Source: BOKV01 sp041987205
Lineage (GTDB): Bacteria; Pseudomonadota; Alphaproteobacteria; Rhizobiales; Rhizobiaceae
Assembly (NCBI GenBank): GCA_041987205.1
Contig: JBHIWX010000047.1
Span: 1-32,216 of the forward strand
Direction: 5' to 3'
Length of the DNA: 32,216 nt
Shown here: positions 1 to 10,260 of the stretch, piece by piece
How positions within the stretch are numbered: position 1 is the stretch's first letter
Layout: each line of letters begins with the position of its first letter
The notes under the pieces: model-generated
What the model was told of the DNA's origin: nothing
The model's database searches: none
Seen by the model: the letters and a program-made list of their open reading frames with translations, nothing else
Made by a program: the position numbers and the translations under genes

Positions 1-56
1 GCGACCCGGGTTTCCTCCGGGTGCGAGGCATCGATCAGCATTTTGTTGTTTGCCAT
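1..56 (-). CDS. rne: Ribonuclease E, N-terminal fragment
   Basis: The minus strand from 56 reads ATG and then encodes MANNKMLIDASHPEETRVA before running off the window edge. This matches the conserved RNase E/G N-terminus (MLIDA...EETRVAV). RNase E is the endonuclease that starts bulk mRNA decay and processes rRNA and tRNA. A GGAG Shine-Dalgarno lies about 11 bases upstream of the ATG. Only 18 complete codons are present, so nothing can be said about the catalytic or scaffold regions. The gene is divergent from amiC, a common arrangement in Hyphomicrobiales. Confidence 0.85.
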   Translation of the reverse strand, partial: MANNKMLIDASHPEETRV

Positions 57-142
57 TGATTCCAGTCTCCGCGAATGCGGGACCGGACAGGTTCCATCTC
101 GGTTTTGGTCTTGATCCTGGTTGAAACACGCCGCGCCCGTTC

Positions 143-162
143 GCCCGCGCGGCTGCGCGGGC
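143..162 (-). other. GC-rich hairpin in rne leader
   Basis: Perfect 8-bp inverted repeat GCCCGCGC / GCGCGGGC around the loop GGCT. It lies about 90 bases upstream of the rne start codon and would fold in the rne leader RNA. There is no T-tract after it in either direction, so it is not a classical terminator; a role in leader structure is possible. Confidence 0.4.
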
Positions 163-491
163 AGGGACCGGTGTCCGGTAGTCATTCGCTGCTAAAGGTG
201 GTCTGGACGGCACGCAGAAGCCGACACGTCCCCGATGGCCGGCCCGTCCTTGGGGCTCGGTCCGCAAATTGGCATGGGACGCGCTATGGCTGGACTCGTT
301 CACTGCAACGTTTTCCGTCCAAATAACCTGTTAAGCCGGCATGGGCCGGCCGGTGAAATTTGCCGCAGCCCGACGTCGAATGTTGACTCACTCGACATCT
401 CGCTTTCGGCTGTTCGTCGGAACAGCGCCGCGTCACACGGCGTAAACCGTCCGAAATCCTTGAACGCTGGCATTGGGGTAAGGGTCTGGAA

Positions 492-517
492 AATATAGCA
501 AAATCGCTTCAATTCAA
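492..517 (-). promoter_or_regulatory. Candidate rne promoter
   Basis: On the minus strand a strong -10-like TATATT (497 to 492) follows a -35-like TTGAAT (517 to 512). The spacing is only 14 bases, shorter than ideal, so the -35 assignment is doubtful. The segment is strikingly AT-rich for this genome and is the best promoter-like sequence upstream of rne. Confidence 0.35.
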
Positions 518-834
518 ATTGCGATCCGCTACCATTGTCTCCATTCGCGAAGGGCTATTTTCTCGTTTGCCATTCGCAGAAGCGATTCCCGCTCCCTCAA
601 CCAGACCCAAGACAAATAGGCGCTAGTCTTGTCCGACTCAAGCAAAATCGGGTAGGGGCTGTTTCGCGGGGGTACGGATCGTGCCGAGCCGGCTTGCGCG
701 CTTGTCGACGCAAACGGCGCCAAACGGGCGATTTGAAACGCGGACGGACGCAAAAACGCGGGAATCATGAGTAGTTCCTACGATTTGCCGGCATTTTCTC
801 ATCTTTTGGCCACGCCTAGACGGGATGGTGCGCG

Positions 835-2094
835 ATGATGATGCGCGTTCTTCCACGCCTCCTGCTGGCGCTTGTCCTGACGATTTCAGCTGGCCTGGCG
901 CATGGCGCGCCAAGGCCTGAGCTGGACGATACGCCGGCGCGGCGTGCCGCCTTGCCCGAGGAGCAGGTGCCCGCCGTCGCATTCGCCGGACGCATCGCCG
1001 GCGACGACACCTCGACGCGGCTGTTCTTCGACCTCGATCGCCGTGTCGAATTCACCAAATTCTTCATGGAACGGCCGGACAGGCTGGTCATCGACGGCCC
1101 GCCCATCCTGTTCCGCATTGCCGAGCCGGAACTGATCGAGCCGCGCGGCCTCGTAACCTTCCTGCGCTACGGCGCGATCACCGCGCGCAAATCGCGCATC
1201 GTCGTCTCGCTCGCCCGTCCTGTCGAAATGAGCCGGTTCGAGGTAGTCGAGATCGAGAAGGGCGGTAAATACCGGCTTGTCGTCGATCTCGTGCCGACTT
1301 CCGCCGAAAAGTTTCGGGCCGCCATCGCCGACCAGCACGCCCGGTTCGGTTCCAGCGGCGAGGTCGCCACCAAGGGCGACCGGGTGCGTGTCGCTCCGGA
1401 AAGCGACGATGGCCGCTTCACCGTGGTGGTCGATCCGGGCCATGGCGGCATCGATGGTGGCGCCAAGGGCAGGAAGGGCGGGCTCGAAAAGGATTTGACG
1501 CTGGCGGTCGGCACCAAGATCGCCAGGGCCATCGCCGCCGCCGGCCCCTTCGACGTCAAGCAGACCCGCACCGAGGACGTTTTCCTGTCGCTTGGCGAAC
1601 GCGTCAGCTTCGCCCGCCGGCATCAGGCCGACCTCGTCATTTCGGTTCATGCCGATTCGCTGCGCCAGAAATGGGTGCGCGGCGCCACGGTCTATACCCT
1701 GTCCAGACGCGCTTCCGACCAGCTTGCCCACGAATTGGCGGAATCGGAAAACATGTCCGATCTGATCGCCGGGCTCGACAATCCGGAGGAAGAAGACGTC
1801 GTCCAGGACATCCTCGCCGAACTGACCGCCCGCGAGACCTCCAAATATTCCCGCACCTTCTCCCGCGAACTGGTTCGTCATCTCGAAAAGCAGATCAGGC
1901 TGATCAAGAATCCGCAGCGTTCGGCCGGCTTCGTGGTGCTCAAGGCCCCTGAAATCCCCGGTGTTCTGGTCGAACTGGGCTATCTGTCCAACACCGAGGA
2001 CGAGAAGCTGATGTCCGACGACGAATGGCAGGATTCGGTCGCCGAACAGATTGCCGCCGCCGTTCGAAACTTCTTCGGAGAGCGGTTGGAATAA
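835..2094 (+). CDS. amiC: N-acetylmuramoyl-L-alanine amidase (AmiC type)
   Basis: Periplasmic zinc amidase that cleaves the bond between MurNAc and the stem peptide during septum splitting and wall turnover. The 419-residue product has a signal peptide (about residues 1-24, ending GLAHG-A), an AMIN domain (about 45-155) that localises such enzymes to the wall or septum, and an Amidase_3 catalytic domain (about 195-415). Zinc-site signatures are visible: VVVDPGHGG with His203, the Glu of GGLEKD, VISVHADS, and a C-terminal GVLVELGYLSN carrying the catalytic Glu. Three consecutive ATG codons (835, 838, 841) make the exact start ambiguous and there is no strong Shine-Dalgarno. It is followed after 351 bases by mrcA, the usual partner in this order. 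Confidence 0.95.
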   Translation: MMMRVLPRLLLALVLTISAGLAHGAPRPELDDTPARRAALPEEQVPAVAFAGRIAGDDTSTRLFFDLDRRVEFTKFFMERPDRLVIDGPPILFRIAEPELIEPRGLVTFLRYGAITARKSRIVVSLARPVEMSRFEVVEIEKGGKYRLVVDLVPTSAEKFRAAIADQHARFGSSGEVATKGDRVRVAPESDDGRFTVVVDPGHGGIDGGAKGRKGGLEKDLTLAVGTKIARAIAAAGPFDVKQTRTEDVFLSLGERVSFARRHQADLVISVHADSLRQKWVRGATVYTLSRRASDQLAHELAESENMSDLIAGLDNPEEEDVVQDILAELTARETSKYSRTFSRELVRHLEKQIRLIKNPQRSAGFVVLKAPEIPGVLVELGYLSNTEDEKLMSDDEWQDSVAEQIAAAVRNFFGERLE

Positions 2095-2445
2095 GCCGGG
2101 CGGCAGGCGGCTTTGCTCATGTTCTGGCAATCGCATGAAATTTCTGCCGCAGAAACGGAGCCGAAGACGGCCCGAAGCGCTGGCAAGTTTTGCCCCGGTG
2201 ACATATTTTCTCCGCATTGGCGACCTTGAACGGGGCCAAGGAATGCGGCATGCACCGAACGGCAGCCCGGGACGATCGTGACGAACGATCGGGGACCTGC
2301 GGACGAATGCGGTGGCGAGCGTAATCGCATGGTAATGAGGGTGGATGGCCATTGAGGCGCCGGTGGCGCGGGTCGTCGCCCGGCATCAACGGATCAGTGA
2401 CGGGCAGCGATTAGGGTGCTGCCGTGACCGGTCGGGGAAAAGCGG
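2095..2445 (+). other. amiC-mrcA intergenic region
   Basis: 351 bases without a supported gene. It contains a short perfect inverted repeat at 2273-2291 (CGATCGT / ACGATCG around GACGA), followed by GGGG rather than T, so it is not an intrinsic terminator; it could be an operator. A weak promoter-like TATTTT element occurs near 2205. A GGGGAAAAG ribosome site just before 2446 belongs to mrcA. Nothing else is recognisable. Confidence 0.4.
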
Positions 2446-4917
2446 ATGATTCTAAGGTTTATCGGCTATCTGTTCGGCATGGGCATGATCGTGGGTATCC
2501 TCGCGCTCGGCGGGGTTGCCTGGTATGTGCATGACCTCTCGAAGGATCTGCCCGATTTCGAGGTGCTCAACGCCTATGAGCCGCCGGTAACGACCCGCAT
2601 CTACGCCAATGACGGCTCGCTGATGTCGGAATATGCCCGCCAGCGCCGTCTCTTCCTGCCGATTCAGGCCGTGCCCGATATCGTCAAGCAGGCCTTCATC
2701 TCGGCCGAGGACAAGAATTTCTACACCCATCCTGGCATCGACGTGGTCGCGCTGACGCGCGCCGTCGTGACCAACATCCAGAATCTCGGCTCCAATCGGC
2801 GCCAGCTCGGTGCCTCGACCATCACCCAGCAGGTCGCCAAGAACTTCCTGCTGTCGTCGGAGCGTTCCATCGACCGCAAGATCAAGGAAGCGATCCTGTC
2901 GCTCAGGATCGAGCAGGCCTATTCCAAGGACCGCATCCTCGAACTCTATCTCAACGAGATTTTCCTGGGCCTCGGCTCCTACGGCGTCGCCGGTGCCTCG
3001 CTGACCTATTTCGACAAGTCGGTCAACGAACTCAACCTGCAGGAGGCCGCCTATCTTGCCGCGCTGCCCAAGGCGCCGAACAACTACCATCCCTTCGACG
3101 ACACCGAGGCGGCCATCGAGCGCCGCAACTGGGTCATCGACCAGATGGTGAAGAACGGCTACGCCAGTGCCGAGGAGGCCGAGGAGGCCAAGAGCCAGAC
3201 GCTTGGCGTCAATCCGCGCCGGCGCACCAACTACCTCTTCGCTTCGGAATATTTCTCCGAGGAAGTCCGCCGCGACATCGTCGATCGCTATGGCGAGGAC
3301 GCGCTCTATGAAGGCGGGTTGTCGATCCGGACGACGCTCGATCCGGCGCTTCAGGTCATGGCGCGCCGCGCGCTCCAGACCGGCCTGATCGAATACGATC
3401 AGGAGCGCGGCTGGCGCGGCCCCTACAAGCGCCTGGAACTCGCCGAGGGTGAGGACTGGGGCGCCAAACTCGCCGATATCTCGCCGCTCTCCGACGTGCC
3501 GGAATGGAAGCTTGCCGTCGTCCTCGCCGTCGACGACAAGGCCGCCACGATCGGCCTGCGCCCCGAGAGCGAGGTTTCCGGCAAGCTGTCGGACGTTCGC
3601 GAACAGGGCGCCATCGCGTTTGAAAACATGAAATGGGCCGCCAAGGTTCGCATCAAGGGCGAGGAAAACCGTACGGCCAAGACCGCCGACGGCATCCTCA
3701 AGGTCGGCGATGTCGTCTTCGTCGCCGGTGTTTCCGACGACAAGCCGGACGATTATGCCCTGCAGCAGCCGCCGGAGATTGAGGGCGCCATCATCGTCAT
3801 GGACCCGCATACCGGCCGAGTGCTGGCGATGGAAGGCGGCTTCTCCTTTGACGAGTCGCAGTTCAACCGCGCCACGCAGGCCTATCGCCAGCCCGGTTCC
3901 TCCTTCAAGCCCTTCGTCTATGCCGCGGCCCTGGACAATGGCTACACGCCGTCCTCCGTCGTGCTCGACGCGCCGCTGCGCATCGAACAGGCAGGCTCCG
4001 GCATCTGGGAGCCGAAGAACTATGGCGGCGGCTATGCCGGCCCGTCGACGCTGAGGGTAGGCATCGAGCGTTCGCGCAACCTGATGACCGTGCGCCTTGC
4101 CAAGGACATGGGCATGCCGCTGGTTGCCGAATATGCCCGTCGCTTCGGTGTCTACGACAACATGAAGCCGCTGCTCTCGATGTCGCTCGGCTCGGGCGAG
4201 ACGACGGCGCTGCGCATGGTCTCGGCCTATGCGGTGCTGGCCAATGGCGGCCGCAAGATCAACCCGTCCTTCATCGACCGCATTCAGGACCGTTACGGCA
4301 AGACCATCTTCAAGCATGACGAACGTCTGTGCGAGTCCTGCAACGCGACTGCCTGGCAGGGTCAGGCCGAGCCGGTGCTGGAGGACAATCGCGAGCAGGT
4401 GCTCGATCCGATGACCGCCTATCAGGTCACCTCCATGCTCGAAGGCGTGGTCCAGCGCGGCACCGCAACCAAGGTCTCCGCGCTCGGCGTGCCCGTCGCC
4501 GGCAAGACCGGCACCACCAACGATGAAAAGGACGCCTGGTTCGTCGGCTACACACCCGACCTTGTCGCCGGCGTCTATATGGGCTTCGACAATCCGCGTC
4601 CGATGGGCCACGGCTCGACCGGCGGCGGCCTTGCCGCGCCGATCTTCCTCGACTTCATGAAGTCGGCACTCGCCGGCAAGCCGTCCGTCGATTTCCGCGT
4701 GCCGCGTGGCATCAAGCTGATCCCGATCGACCGCAAGACAGGCCTGCAGGCGCAGGCAGGTCAGGACGGTGTCATTCTCGAGGCGTTCAAGCCGGGCACT
4801 GCGCCGCCGGACGTCTATTCCGTCATTGGCTTTGCCGACGACATCATCCGCGACCGGCTGACGGTTTCACCCGACGCCAACCGCGCGGTGCTGTCGGGCA
4901 CAGGCGGCCTCTATTGA
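2446..4917 (+). CDS. mrcA: Penicillin-binding protein 1A (bifunctional transglycosylase/transpeptidase)
   Basis: Class A PBP that polymerises lipid II into glycan strands and crosslinks them on the outer face of the inner membrane. The 823-residue protein has one N-terminal membrane anchor (about residues 5-28). Next comes a GT51 transglycosylase domain with catalytic Glu88 in SAEDKNF and the GASTITQQVAKN motif (from about residue 124). A PCB/OB-like insert follows, then the transpeptidase with SxxK at Ser485-Lys488 (PGSSFKPF), SRN at 543-545 and KTGTT at 687-691. All catalytic motifs are intact and the length is normal for alphaproteobacterial PBP1A. The start has a GGGGAAAAG ribosome site. 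It lies downstream of amiC, linking wall synthesis with hydrolysis. Confidence 0.97.
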   Translation: MILRFIGYLFGMGMIVGILALGGVAWYVHDLSKDLPDFEVLNAYEPPVTTRIYANDGSLMSEYARQRRLFLPIQAVPDIVKQAFISAEDKNFYTHPGIDVVALTRAVVTNIQNLGSNRRQLGASTITQQVAKNFLLSSERSIDRKIKEAILSLRIEQAYSKDRILELYLNEIFLGLGSYGVAGASLTYFDKSVNELNLQEAAYLAALPKAPNNYHPFDDTEAAIERRNWVIDQMVKNGYASAEEAEEAKSQTLGVNPRRRTNYLFASEYFSEEVRRDIVDRYGEDALYEGGLSIRTTLDPALQVMARRALQTGLIEYDQERGWRGPYKRLELAEGEDWGAKLADISPLSDVPEWKLAVVLAVDDKAATIGLRPESEVSGKLSDVREQGAIAFENMKWAAKVRIKGEENRTAKTADGILKVGDVVFVAGVSDDKPDDYALQQPPEIEGAIIVMDPHTGRVLAMEGGFSFDESQFNRATQAYRQPGSSFKPFVYAAALDNGYTPSSVVLDAPLRIEQAGSGIWEPKNYGGGYAGPSTLRVGIERSRNLMTVRLAKDMGMPLVAEYARRFGVYDNMKPLLSMSLGSGETTALRMVSAYAVLANGGRKINPSFIDRIQDRYGKTIFKHDERLCESCNATAWQGQAEPVLEDNREQVLDPMTAYQVTSMLEGVVQRGTATKVSALGVPVAGKTGTTNDEKDAWFVGYTPDLVAGVYMGFDNPRPMGHGSTGGGLAAPIFLDFMKSALAGKPSVDFRVPRGIKLIPIDRKTGLQAQAGQDGVILEAFKPGTAPPDVYSVIGFADDIIRDRLTVSPDANRAVLSGTGGLY

Positions 4918-5008
4918 TCTCGATGTGATTGGCTGACCGGGTTCGGCCGAGCCGCAATTGCCGGGACTTCAAGTGCGGATTGCAACGCCTACTTCGGATC
5001 AGCCGGCG

Positions 5009-5860
5009 TTAAATGCAACCGTCGTAAGGGTAGAAGTTGGTACCCGCCGGACAGTGCTCGCCCCCCACGATCTGGAAGAGGTCGAACGGCAGCTCGTTCT
5101 CGGGGTCGTCTTCGCGATGGCGGCGGATGAGGGATTTCTGCTCGGCGGCCAGATAGAATTTGACGCCCCCGAAAACACGCTGGTCGTCGGAGGAAAAGGT
5201 TCCATCGGCGAAGAACGAAACAGGTGAATCCAGTCCCGGCGCCCATTCGACGCCGACAGAATTCGTCGTGCCGTAGTCGCTGCCGGCCACCGAAACGTCG
5301 AACCGCAGATTGTCGGTTGCGTAGAACGCCAGCGTCGCTTTGCCGAAGGTTCCGTCCAGGCTGCCGGACTGGAAGCCCGCAATCCCCTCCAGCGAGAACC
5401 GGTCCAGATAGAGTTGCCCCTCTATCCCGATCCGACCGACGTCCGCGCCGATTGTGTCGATCACGCCGTTGCGGAGTATGACAGCCGGGTCGGTACGGCG
5501 ATAATCCCATTCGGCATAGCTGCCATAGACACCGAACAGGCCGATGGAGGGGTCGCGCCAGAACAGATGGCCGGCAACGCCGTAAAACGAATCGTTTGCC
5601 GATCCGGCCATGCCGTCTATCTGAAGGCCGAATCGTTCGCCGATCGGAACCGTGACCGATCCCATGATGCCGCCCAGGCCCTCATCCTCGACCTCGCCGC
5701 CAAAGGCAGCGATCTTGCCGTTGATGCCGCTGACGGCGGGAAGCGAACCCGGTGCGGGAGCGGAGAGAGGATCGTTCAGTCCATCTGCGTGCGCGAGGGC
5801 GCCGCCTGCCAAAAGTGCAATGACCGAGCAGGAAAGCAGGAGTGCTTTGTGGGATTTCAT
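5009..5860 (-). CDS. Putative outer-membrane beta-barrel protein
   Basis: A 283-residue exported protein of unknown function. It opens with a clear signal peptide (MKSHKALLLSCSVIALLAGG, cleavage likely after ALAHA). The body alternates short aromatic and glycine-rich strands such as GLQIDG, GVYGSYAEW, IGIEGQLYL and FGGVKFYL. That pattern fits an 8- to 12-strand outer-membrane barrel, although it could also be a soluble beta-rich periplasmic protein. The C-terminus does not end in the usual aromatic residue; after the barrel-like part there is a charged stretch (RRHREDDPENE) and a short tail with two cysteines (EHCPAGTNFYPYDGC). No strong ribosome site precedes the ATG. It lies 92 bases downstream of the PaaK-like gene on the same strand and converges on mrcA. 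Confidence 0.6.
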   Translation of the reverse strand: MKSHKALLLSCSVIALLAGGALAHADGLNDPLSAPAPGSLPAVSGINGKIAAFGGEVEDEGLGGIMGSVTVPIGERFGLQIDGMAGSANDSFYGVAGHLFWRDPSIGLFGVYGSYAEWDYRRTDPAVILRNGVIDTIGADVGRIGIEGQLYLDRFSLEGIAGFQSGSLDGTFGKATLAFYATDNLRFDVSVAGSDYGTTNSVGVEWAPGLDSPVSFFADGTFSSDDQRVFGGVKFYLAAEQKSLIRRHREDDPENELPFDLFQIVGGEHCPAGTNFYPYDGCI

Positions 5861-5952
5861 TCGTTCAATGCCGCATTCAGATTCTTGTTATCAGGCGACG
5901 CTAGGGGCATCGATCCAATCTGTAAAGCGCGCCGCTGCAACACTCGGCGCCA

Positions 5953-7260
5953 TTATGCGTCGGCAGGGATTAGGCACAGGCAATCCTCGTATTTGCCGCC
6001 CGAAGAGCGCGCGATGGTGTCGACCGGTTGGACCGTCAACTTCACAGGCTCCTGCAGCCTCTCGCGGACATAGGTCTCGAGCGCCGTGACATCGTTCGTC
6101 TGGCTCGGTTCCATCGGGACGTAGCGAATCTCGACATGATCGAATGCAAGCTGGACCACCTGGAACTGGCGGTTGGGAAGGTGTCTGCCGATCTCGCTGG
6201 ACAGGATGGAGGGCCATACGCGCCGTCCGCTCGCGAACCGGAACATGTTGCGGCTGCGTCCTAGAATGCGCTCGAACACGGGCAGGGCACGTCCGCAGCC
6301 GCACGGTTCGGGCGAAAGCACGGCGTAGTCGCCGATGTCGTAACGGATGAGCGGCATGGCGAGACTGTAGAAGGGCGTGACAATGACACGCCCTTCTGTT
6401 CCGGCCGGCACCGATTGGCCCTGTTCGTCGACGATCTCCACCAGTACCAGTTCCGAAGAGATGTGGTGTCTCAGATGCTCGGGGCAGACCGCAGAGATCA
6501 GGCCGACCTCGCCGGTCCCGTAGCGGTCGATTGGCGCCACGCCGAACCCGTCCTCGATCGCGCGACGGGCGTCCTCGGTCAGCATTTCCCCGAAACTCAG
6601 GATCGCATCGAAATGCAATGACCCCTGACCACCCGCCATTCTGCCGGCGATGGCGCGCAGAATGCTCGGATAGCTCATGAGGTAGCGAGGCCGGACCCGT
6701 TCGAGCCACGCCACCTGCTGGTCCACCGAGCACAGCGTGGACAGCTCCACGGCTTCGCTGTTTTCGTGGCCGACCCGCCAGCCGGGCAGGCGTCGGCCTT
6801 GCGGCGTAACCGCATCGGGATGATCCGTGATGCGAATGCGCGCGTAGAGCGATGCCGGTTCGATCCCGTGCCAGGCGAAAAAGCGTTCGTTGCAGCACGA
6901 GGTCGCGAGGTTCTGGATGTCCGCGTTGAGATGGCGCACCGCGCGGCCCGTGGAACCGGACGATACGTCTTCGGAGACGCCGCCTGCCGATTTGGGCAGG
7001 TTGTGCGCCACGAGCGCGTCGAAATCGTCCTGGAGGTCCGAGCGCGTGAGTATCGGGATTTCCGCCCAGCGATCCCAGTCGAACGTGCCGTCGTCGCACA
7101 GAACCGGCGACAGCCTGCCGGAATAGAAATCGGTCTCGTCGGCGGCGTGGCGCAGCAGGTTCGCGAGCAGGCGCCGCTGATAGGCCTGCATGCGCTCGGG
7201 CGTCAGGTATTGCGTCTCGTCGAGCGCTTTCAGAAAGGCCGCGGCCTGCGGATTGGACAA
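5953..7260 (-). CDS. PaaK/CapK-like adenylate-forming enzyme
   Basis: Member of the ANL superfamily related to phenylacetate-CoA ligase and CapK; it should activate a carboxylate as an acyl-AMP, substrate unknown. With the start proposed here it is 435 residues. Motifs in order: the phosphate-binding loop SSGSTG (100-105), YGTGE (247-251), YDIGD (307-311, ribose-binding Asp), a CGCGR segment (320-324) and a C-terminal GGKYED with the likely catalytic Lys. I chose the TTG at 7260 because GGAGA lies 7 bases upstream and the family homology begins immediately afterwards (SNPQAAAFLKAL). An ATG at 7362 would add 34 residues that do not resemble the family. It is divergent from prfB. No pathway genes for phenylacetate degradation are nearby, so the substrate cannot be inferred. 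Confidence 0.8.
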   Translation of the reverse strand: MSNPQAAAFLKALDETQYLTPERMQAYQRRLLANLLRHAADETDFYSGRLSPVLCDDGTFDWDRWAEIPILTRSDLQDDFDALVAHNLPKSAGGVSEDVSSGSTGRAVRHLNADIQNLATSCCNERFFAWHGIEPASLYARIRITDHPDAVTPQGRRLPGWRVGHENSEAVELSTLCSVDQQVAWLERVRPRYLMSYPSILRAIAGRMAGGQGSLHFDAILSFGEMLTEDARRAIEDGFGVAPIDRYGTGEVGLISAVCPEHLRHHISSELVLVEIVDEQGQSVPAGTEGRVIVTPFYSLAMPLIRYDIGDYAVLSPEPCGCGRALPVFERILGRSRNMFRFASGRRVWPSILSSEIGRHLPNRQFQVVQLAFDHVEIRYVPMEPSQTNDVTALETYVRERLQEPVKLTVQPVDTIARSSGGKYEDCLCLIPADA

Positions 7261-7389
7261 GCGGATTCTCCAGTCTGCGGCATGGCGTGCCGATGTCGAT
7301 CCGGCCCGATCCTTACATCCTTGCTGCCGGTGCCGGAAGGGCAGGGCAGTACACACCCGCAAGAAGCAAGGTGACCGGCAATGCGCCGG

Positions 7390-7418
7390 TTTACATCCGC
7401 CCCGCGTCTACCTATGTT
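7390..7418 (+). promoter_or_regulatory. Probable prfB promoter
   Basis: TTTACA at 7390-7395 and TATGTT at 7413-7418 are separated by an ideal 17 bases. Initiation is predicted near 7425, giving a leader of about 73 nt before the prfB ATG at 7498. No other good promoter-like pair was seen between the PaaK-like gene and prfB. Confidence 0.5.
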
Positions 7419-7497
7419 CCGCTCCGGAATCGAGCGATCCTCAGGCCTTCAGGCCGGGATCGCCGGCACAATCTCAAGAATTCAGGACAGACAATCC

Positions 7498-8626
<1,129 letters not shown>

Positions 8627-8641
8627 GCTGAAGCGGGCTTT

Positions 8642-10177
8642 CTAGGCGCTGGCGCTGGCCGGAAACCGGCCGGCGACCCAGTGTCCTGCGTGCTGAAGAA
8701 TGCGTTCCGGGTCGACGAACTGCTTTCGAAGGATAGACTCGTAGAGCGCGGCTTCCTCGTCGCGGTCGACATGGCCCTGCTTGCCGGTCAGGGTCGCCAG
8801 CGCCTTTTCCAGCGCCGCCACCGTTCCCGATCCCTCGTCGAACTGCGCCTTCTTGCGCCAGATCAGGTCCGCCGGCAGCAGGTCCTCGCATGCCTTGCGC
8901 AGGATCCATTTCTCGGTCGTCTCTCCGGTTGACTCCGCGGCCTTGGGATCGGTCCGCCTCAGCTTGAGTTCGGCCGGAACGGACTGCGCGAAATCGATCA
9001 GTTCGCGGTCGAGAAACGGTGTGCGCGCCTCCAGGCTTTCGGCCATGGTCACACGGTCGACGCGTTGCAGATTGATGTTGTGCATGGTGCCCAGCGAGCG
9101 CGTCAGTTCGTCGGCGAGCGCGCGCGGATCGTCAACATAGGCGTGGTGGTAGGCATAGCCGGCGAACAGTTCGTCGGCGCCTTCGCCAGTCAGCACGGCC
9201 TTGACGTCCTGCCGCGCGAGACGCGCCGCGAACAGCGTCGGCACGGCGCTGCGCACAAGGTCCACATCGGCGCTTTCCAGATGATAGATGACGTGTGCGA
9301 GGTTATCGGCGATGTCCTTGCCGGAGAAACTGTATTCCCGGTGATCGGAGCCGATATGGTCGGCAACGCGTTGCGCGGCCAGCAGGTCGGGCGCGCCGGC
9401 CGTACCGACCGAAAAGGTCTTGAGCGGGTCCTTGCCCGCTTCTCGGCGCACCTTCTGGGCGATGGCCGTAATGATGGAGCTGTCGAGCCCGCCCGACAAA
9501 AAGGAGCCGACCTCGACATCGGCGACCATCCATTTGGCGACGGCTTCCTCGAGAACCAGTCGAAGTTCGCGGGCGGTCCGTTCGATATCGAATTCCGCCT
9601 CTACGCGCGCCGCGCCCTGCGGCATCCGGTACCATTGGCGCCAGCCGTCGCGGCAGTCGAACAGCGTGCCGGGCGGGATTGTCTCGATCGCGTCGACCTG
9701 CACGCCGTCGAACGCCTTCAGCTCCGAGGCGAAGGCGAACCCGTCTTTTCGGCGGGCGAGATAAAGCGGCTTGATCCCGAGTGGATCGCGCGCGGCGATA
9801 ATGCGCTCCGGCGTCGCCAGCACGAAGGCGAACATGCCGTCCAGCTTGCTGATCCAGCGCGATTGCCCGGAGCGGAAAAGGTGCAGGATGGCTTCACTGT
9901 CGCTCGCGGTCTCGAATGCACTTTCGCCAAGAATGGCGCGAATGTCCTGATGATTGTAGATCTCGCCATTGGCGACGAGGATGTCGCCGCTCTGGTGCAT
10001 CGGCTGGTTGCCGTTCGACGGCCCGATGATCGAAAGCCGGCAATGCGCCATGACGACCGGGGAGTTCTCAAGCCGCGCCACGTCGACGGCGTCCGGCCCG
10101 CGATGGGCTATTCTGTCGATCATCGCGCCGGCGAGCGCCTCGTCGCCGAAATTCCACAAACATACGAAGCCGCACAT
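8642..10177 (-). CDS. asnB: Asparagine synthase (glutamine-hydrolysing)
   Basis: Transfers the amide nitrogen of glutamine to aspartate with ATP, making asparagine. The 511-residue product starts Met-Cys2, the N-terminal nucleophile exposed after Met removal. It has a class II glutaminase domain (HRGPD at 25-29, NGEIYNH at 70-76), then an ATP-pyrophosphatase synthase domain with the PP-loop SGGLDSS (228-234) and a conserved GEGADELFAGY segment. I chose the ATG at 10177 because Cys must be residue 2 and a GGGGGG-CAGG ribosome site lies just upstream; the 82 extra upstream codons are not real. It is somewhat shorter than E. coli AsnB (554 residues). It is convergent with prfB and lies 83 bases after a small hypothetical gene on the same strand. 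AsnB-family proteins also modify other carboxylates, so the substrate is by homology. Confidence 0.9.
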   Translation of the reverse strand: MCGFVCLWNFGDEALAGAMIDRIAHRGPDAVDVARLENSPVVMAHCRLSIIGPSNGNQPMHQSGDILVANGEIYNHQDIRAILGESAFETASDSEAILHLFRSGQSRWISKLDGMFAFVLATPERIIAARDPLGIKPLYLARRKDGFAFASELKAFDGVQVDAIETIPPGTLFDCRDGWRQWYRMPQGAARVEAEFDIERTARELRLVLEEAVAKWMVADVEVGSFLSGGLDSSIITAIAQKVRREAGKDPLKTFSVGTAGAPDLLAAQRVADHIGSDHREYSFSGKDIADNLAHVIYHLESADVDLVRSAVPTLFAARLARQDVKAVLTGEGADELFAGYAYHHAYVDDPRALADELTRSLGTMHNINLQRVDRVTMAESLEARTPFLDRELIDFAQSVPAELKLRRTDPKAAESTGETTEKWILRKACEDLLPADLIWRKKAQFDEGSGTVAALEKALATLTGKQGHVDRDEEAALYESILRKQFVDPERILQHAGHWVAGRFPASASA

Positions 10178-10260
10178 GAACCTGCCCCCCACCGGATGAG
10201 TATTGAAGATTTGCCCGCCCCCATCATGGCCATCAAATGTGGCGACAAGGCTCCCGGACA

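Larger units (their letters stand above)
57..834. other. Long non-coding region between divergent rne and amiC
   Basis: This stretch of about 780 bases has no convincing gene; the short open frames in it lack ribosome sites and family features. It must hold the promoters and leaders of rne (minus) and amiC (plus). A compact GC hairpin sits at 143-162 (8-bp stem GCCCGCGC/GCGCGGGC, 4-base loop). An AT-rich promoter-like segment for rne lies near 492-517. If that promoter is real, the rne mRNA leader is over 400 nt, which would suit leader-based feedback control of rne as known in enterobacteria. That parallel is inference only. Confidence 0.6.

Noticed and set aside
886..2352. 488-residue antisense frame across amiC
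   Set aside because: Mirror of the amidase coding frame; no recognisable family and no start signal.
2452..4611. 719-residue open frame antisense to mrcA
   Set aside because: A GC-rich shadow of the PBP1A gene, which has complete catalytic motifs; the antisense product shows no domain and no ribosome site.
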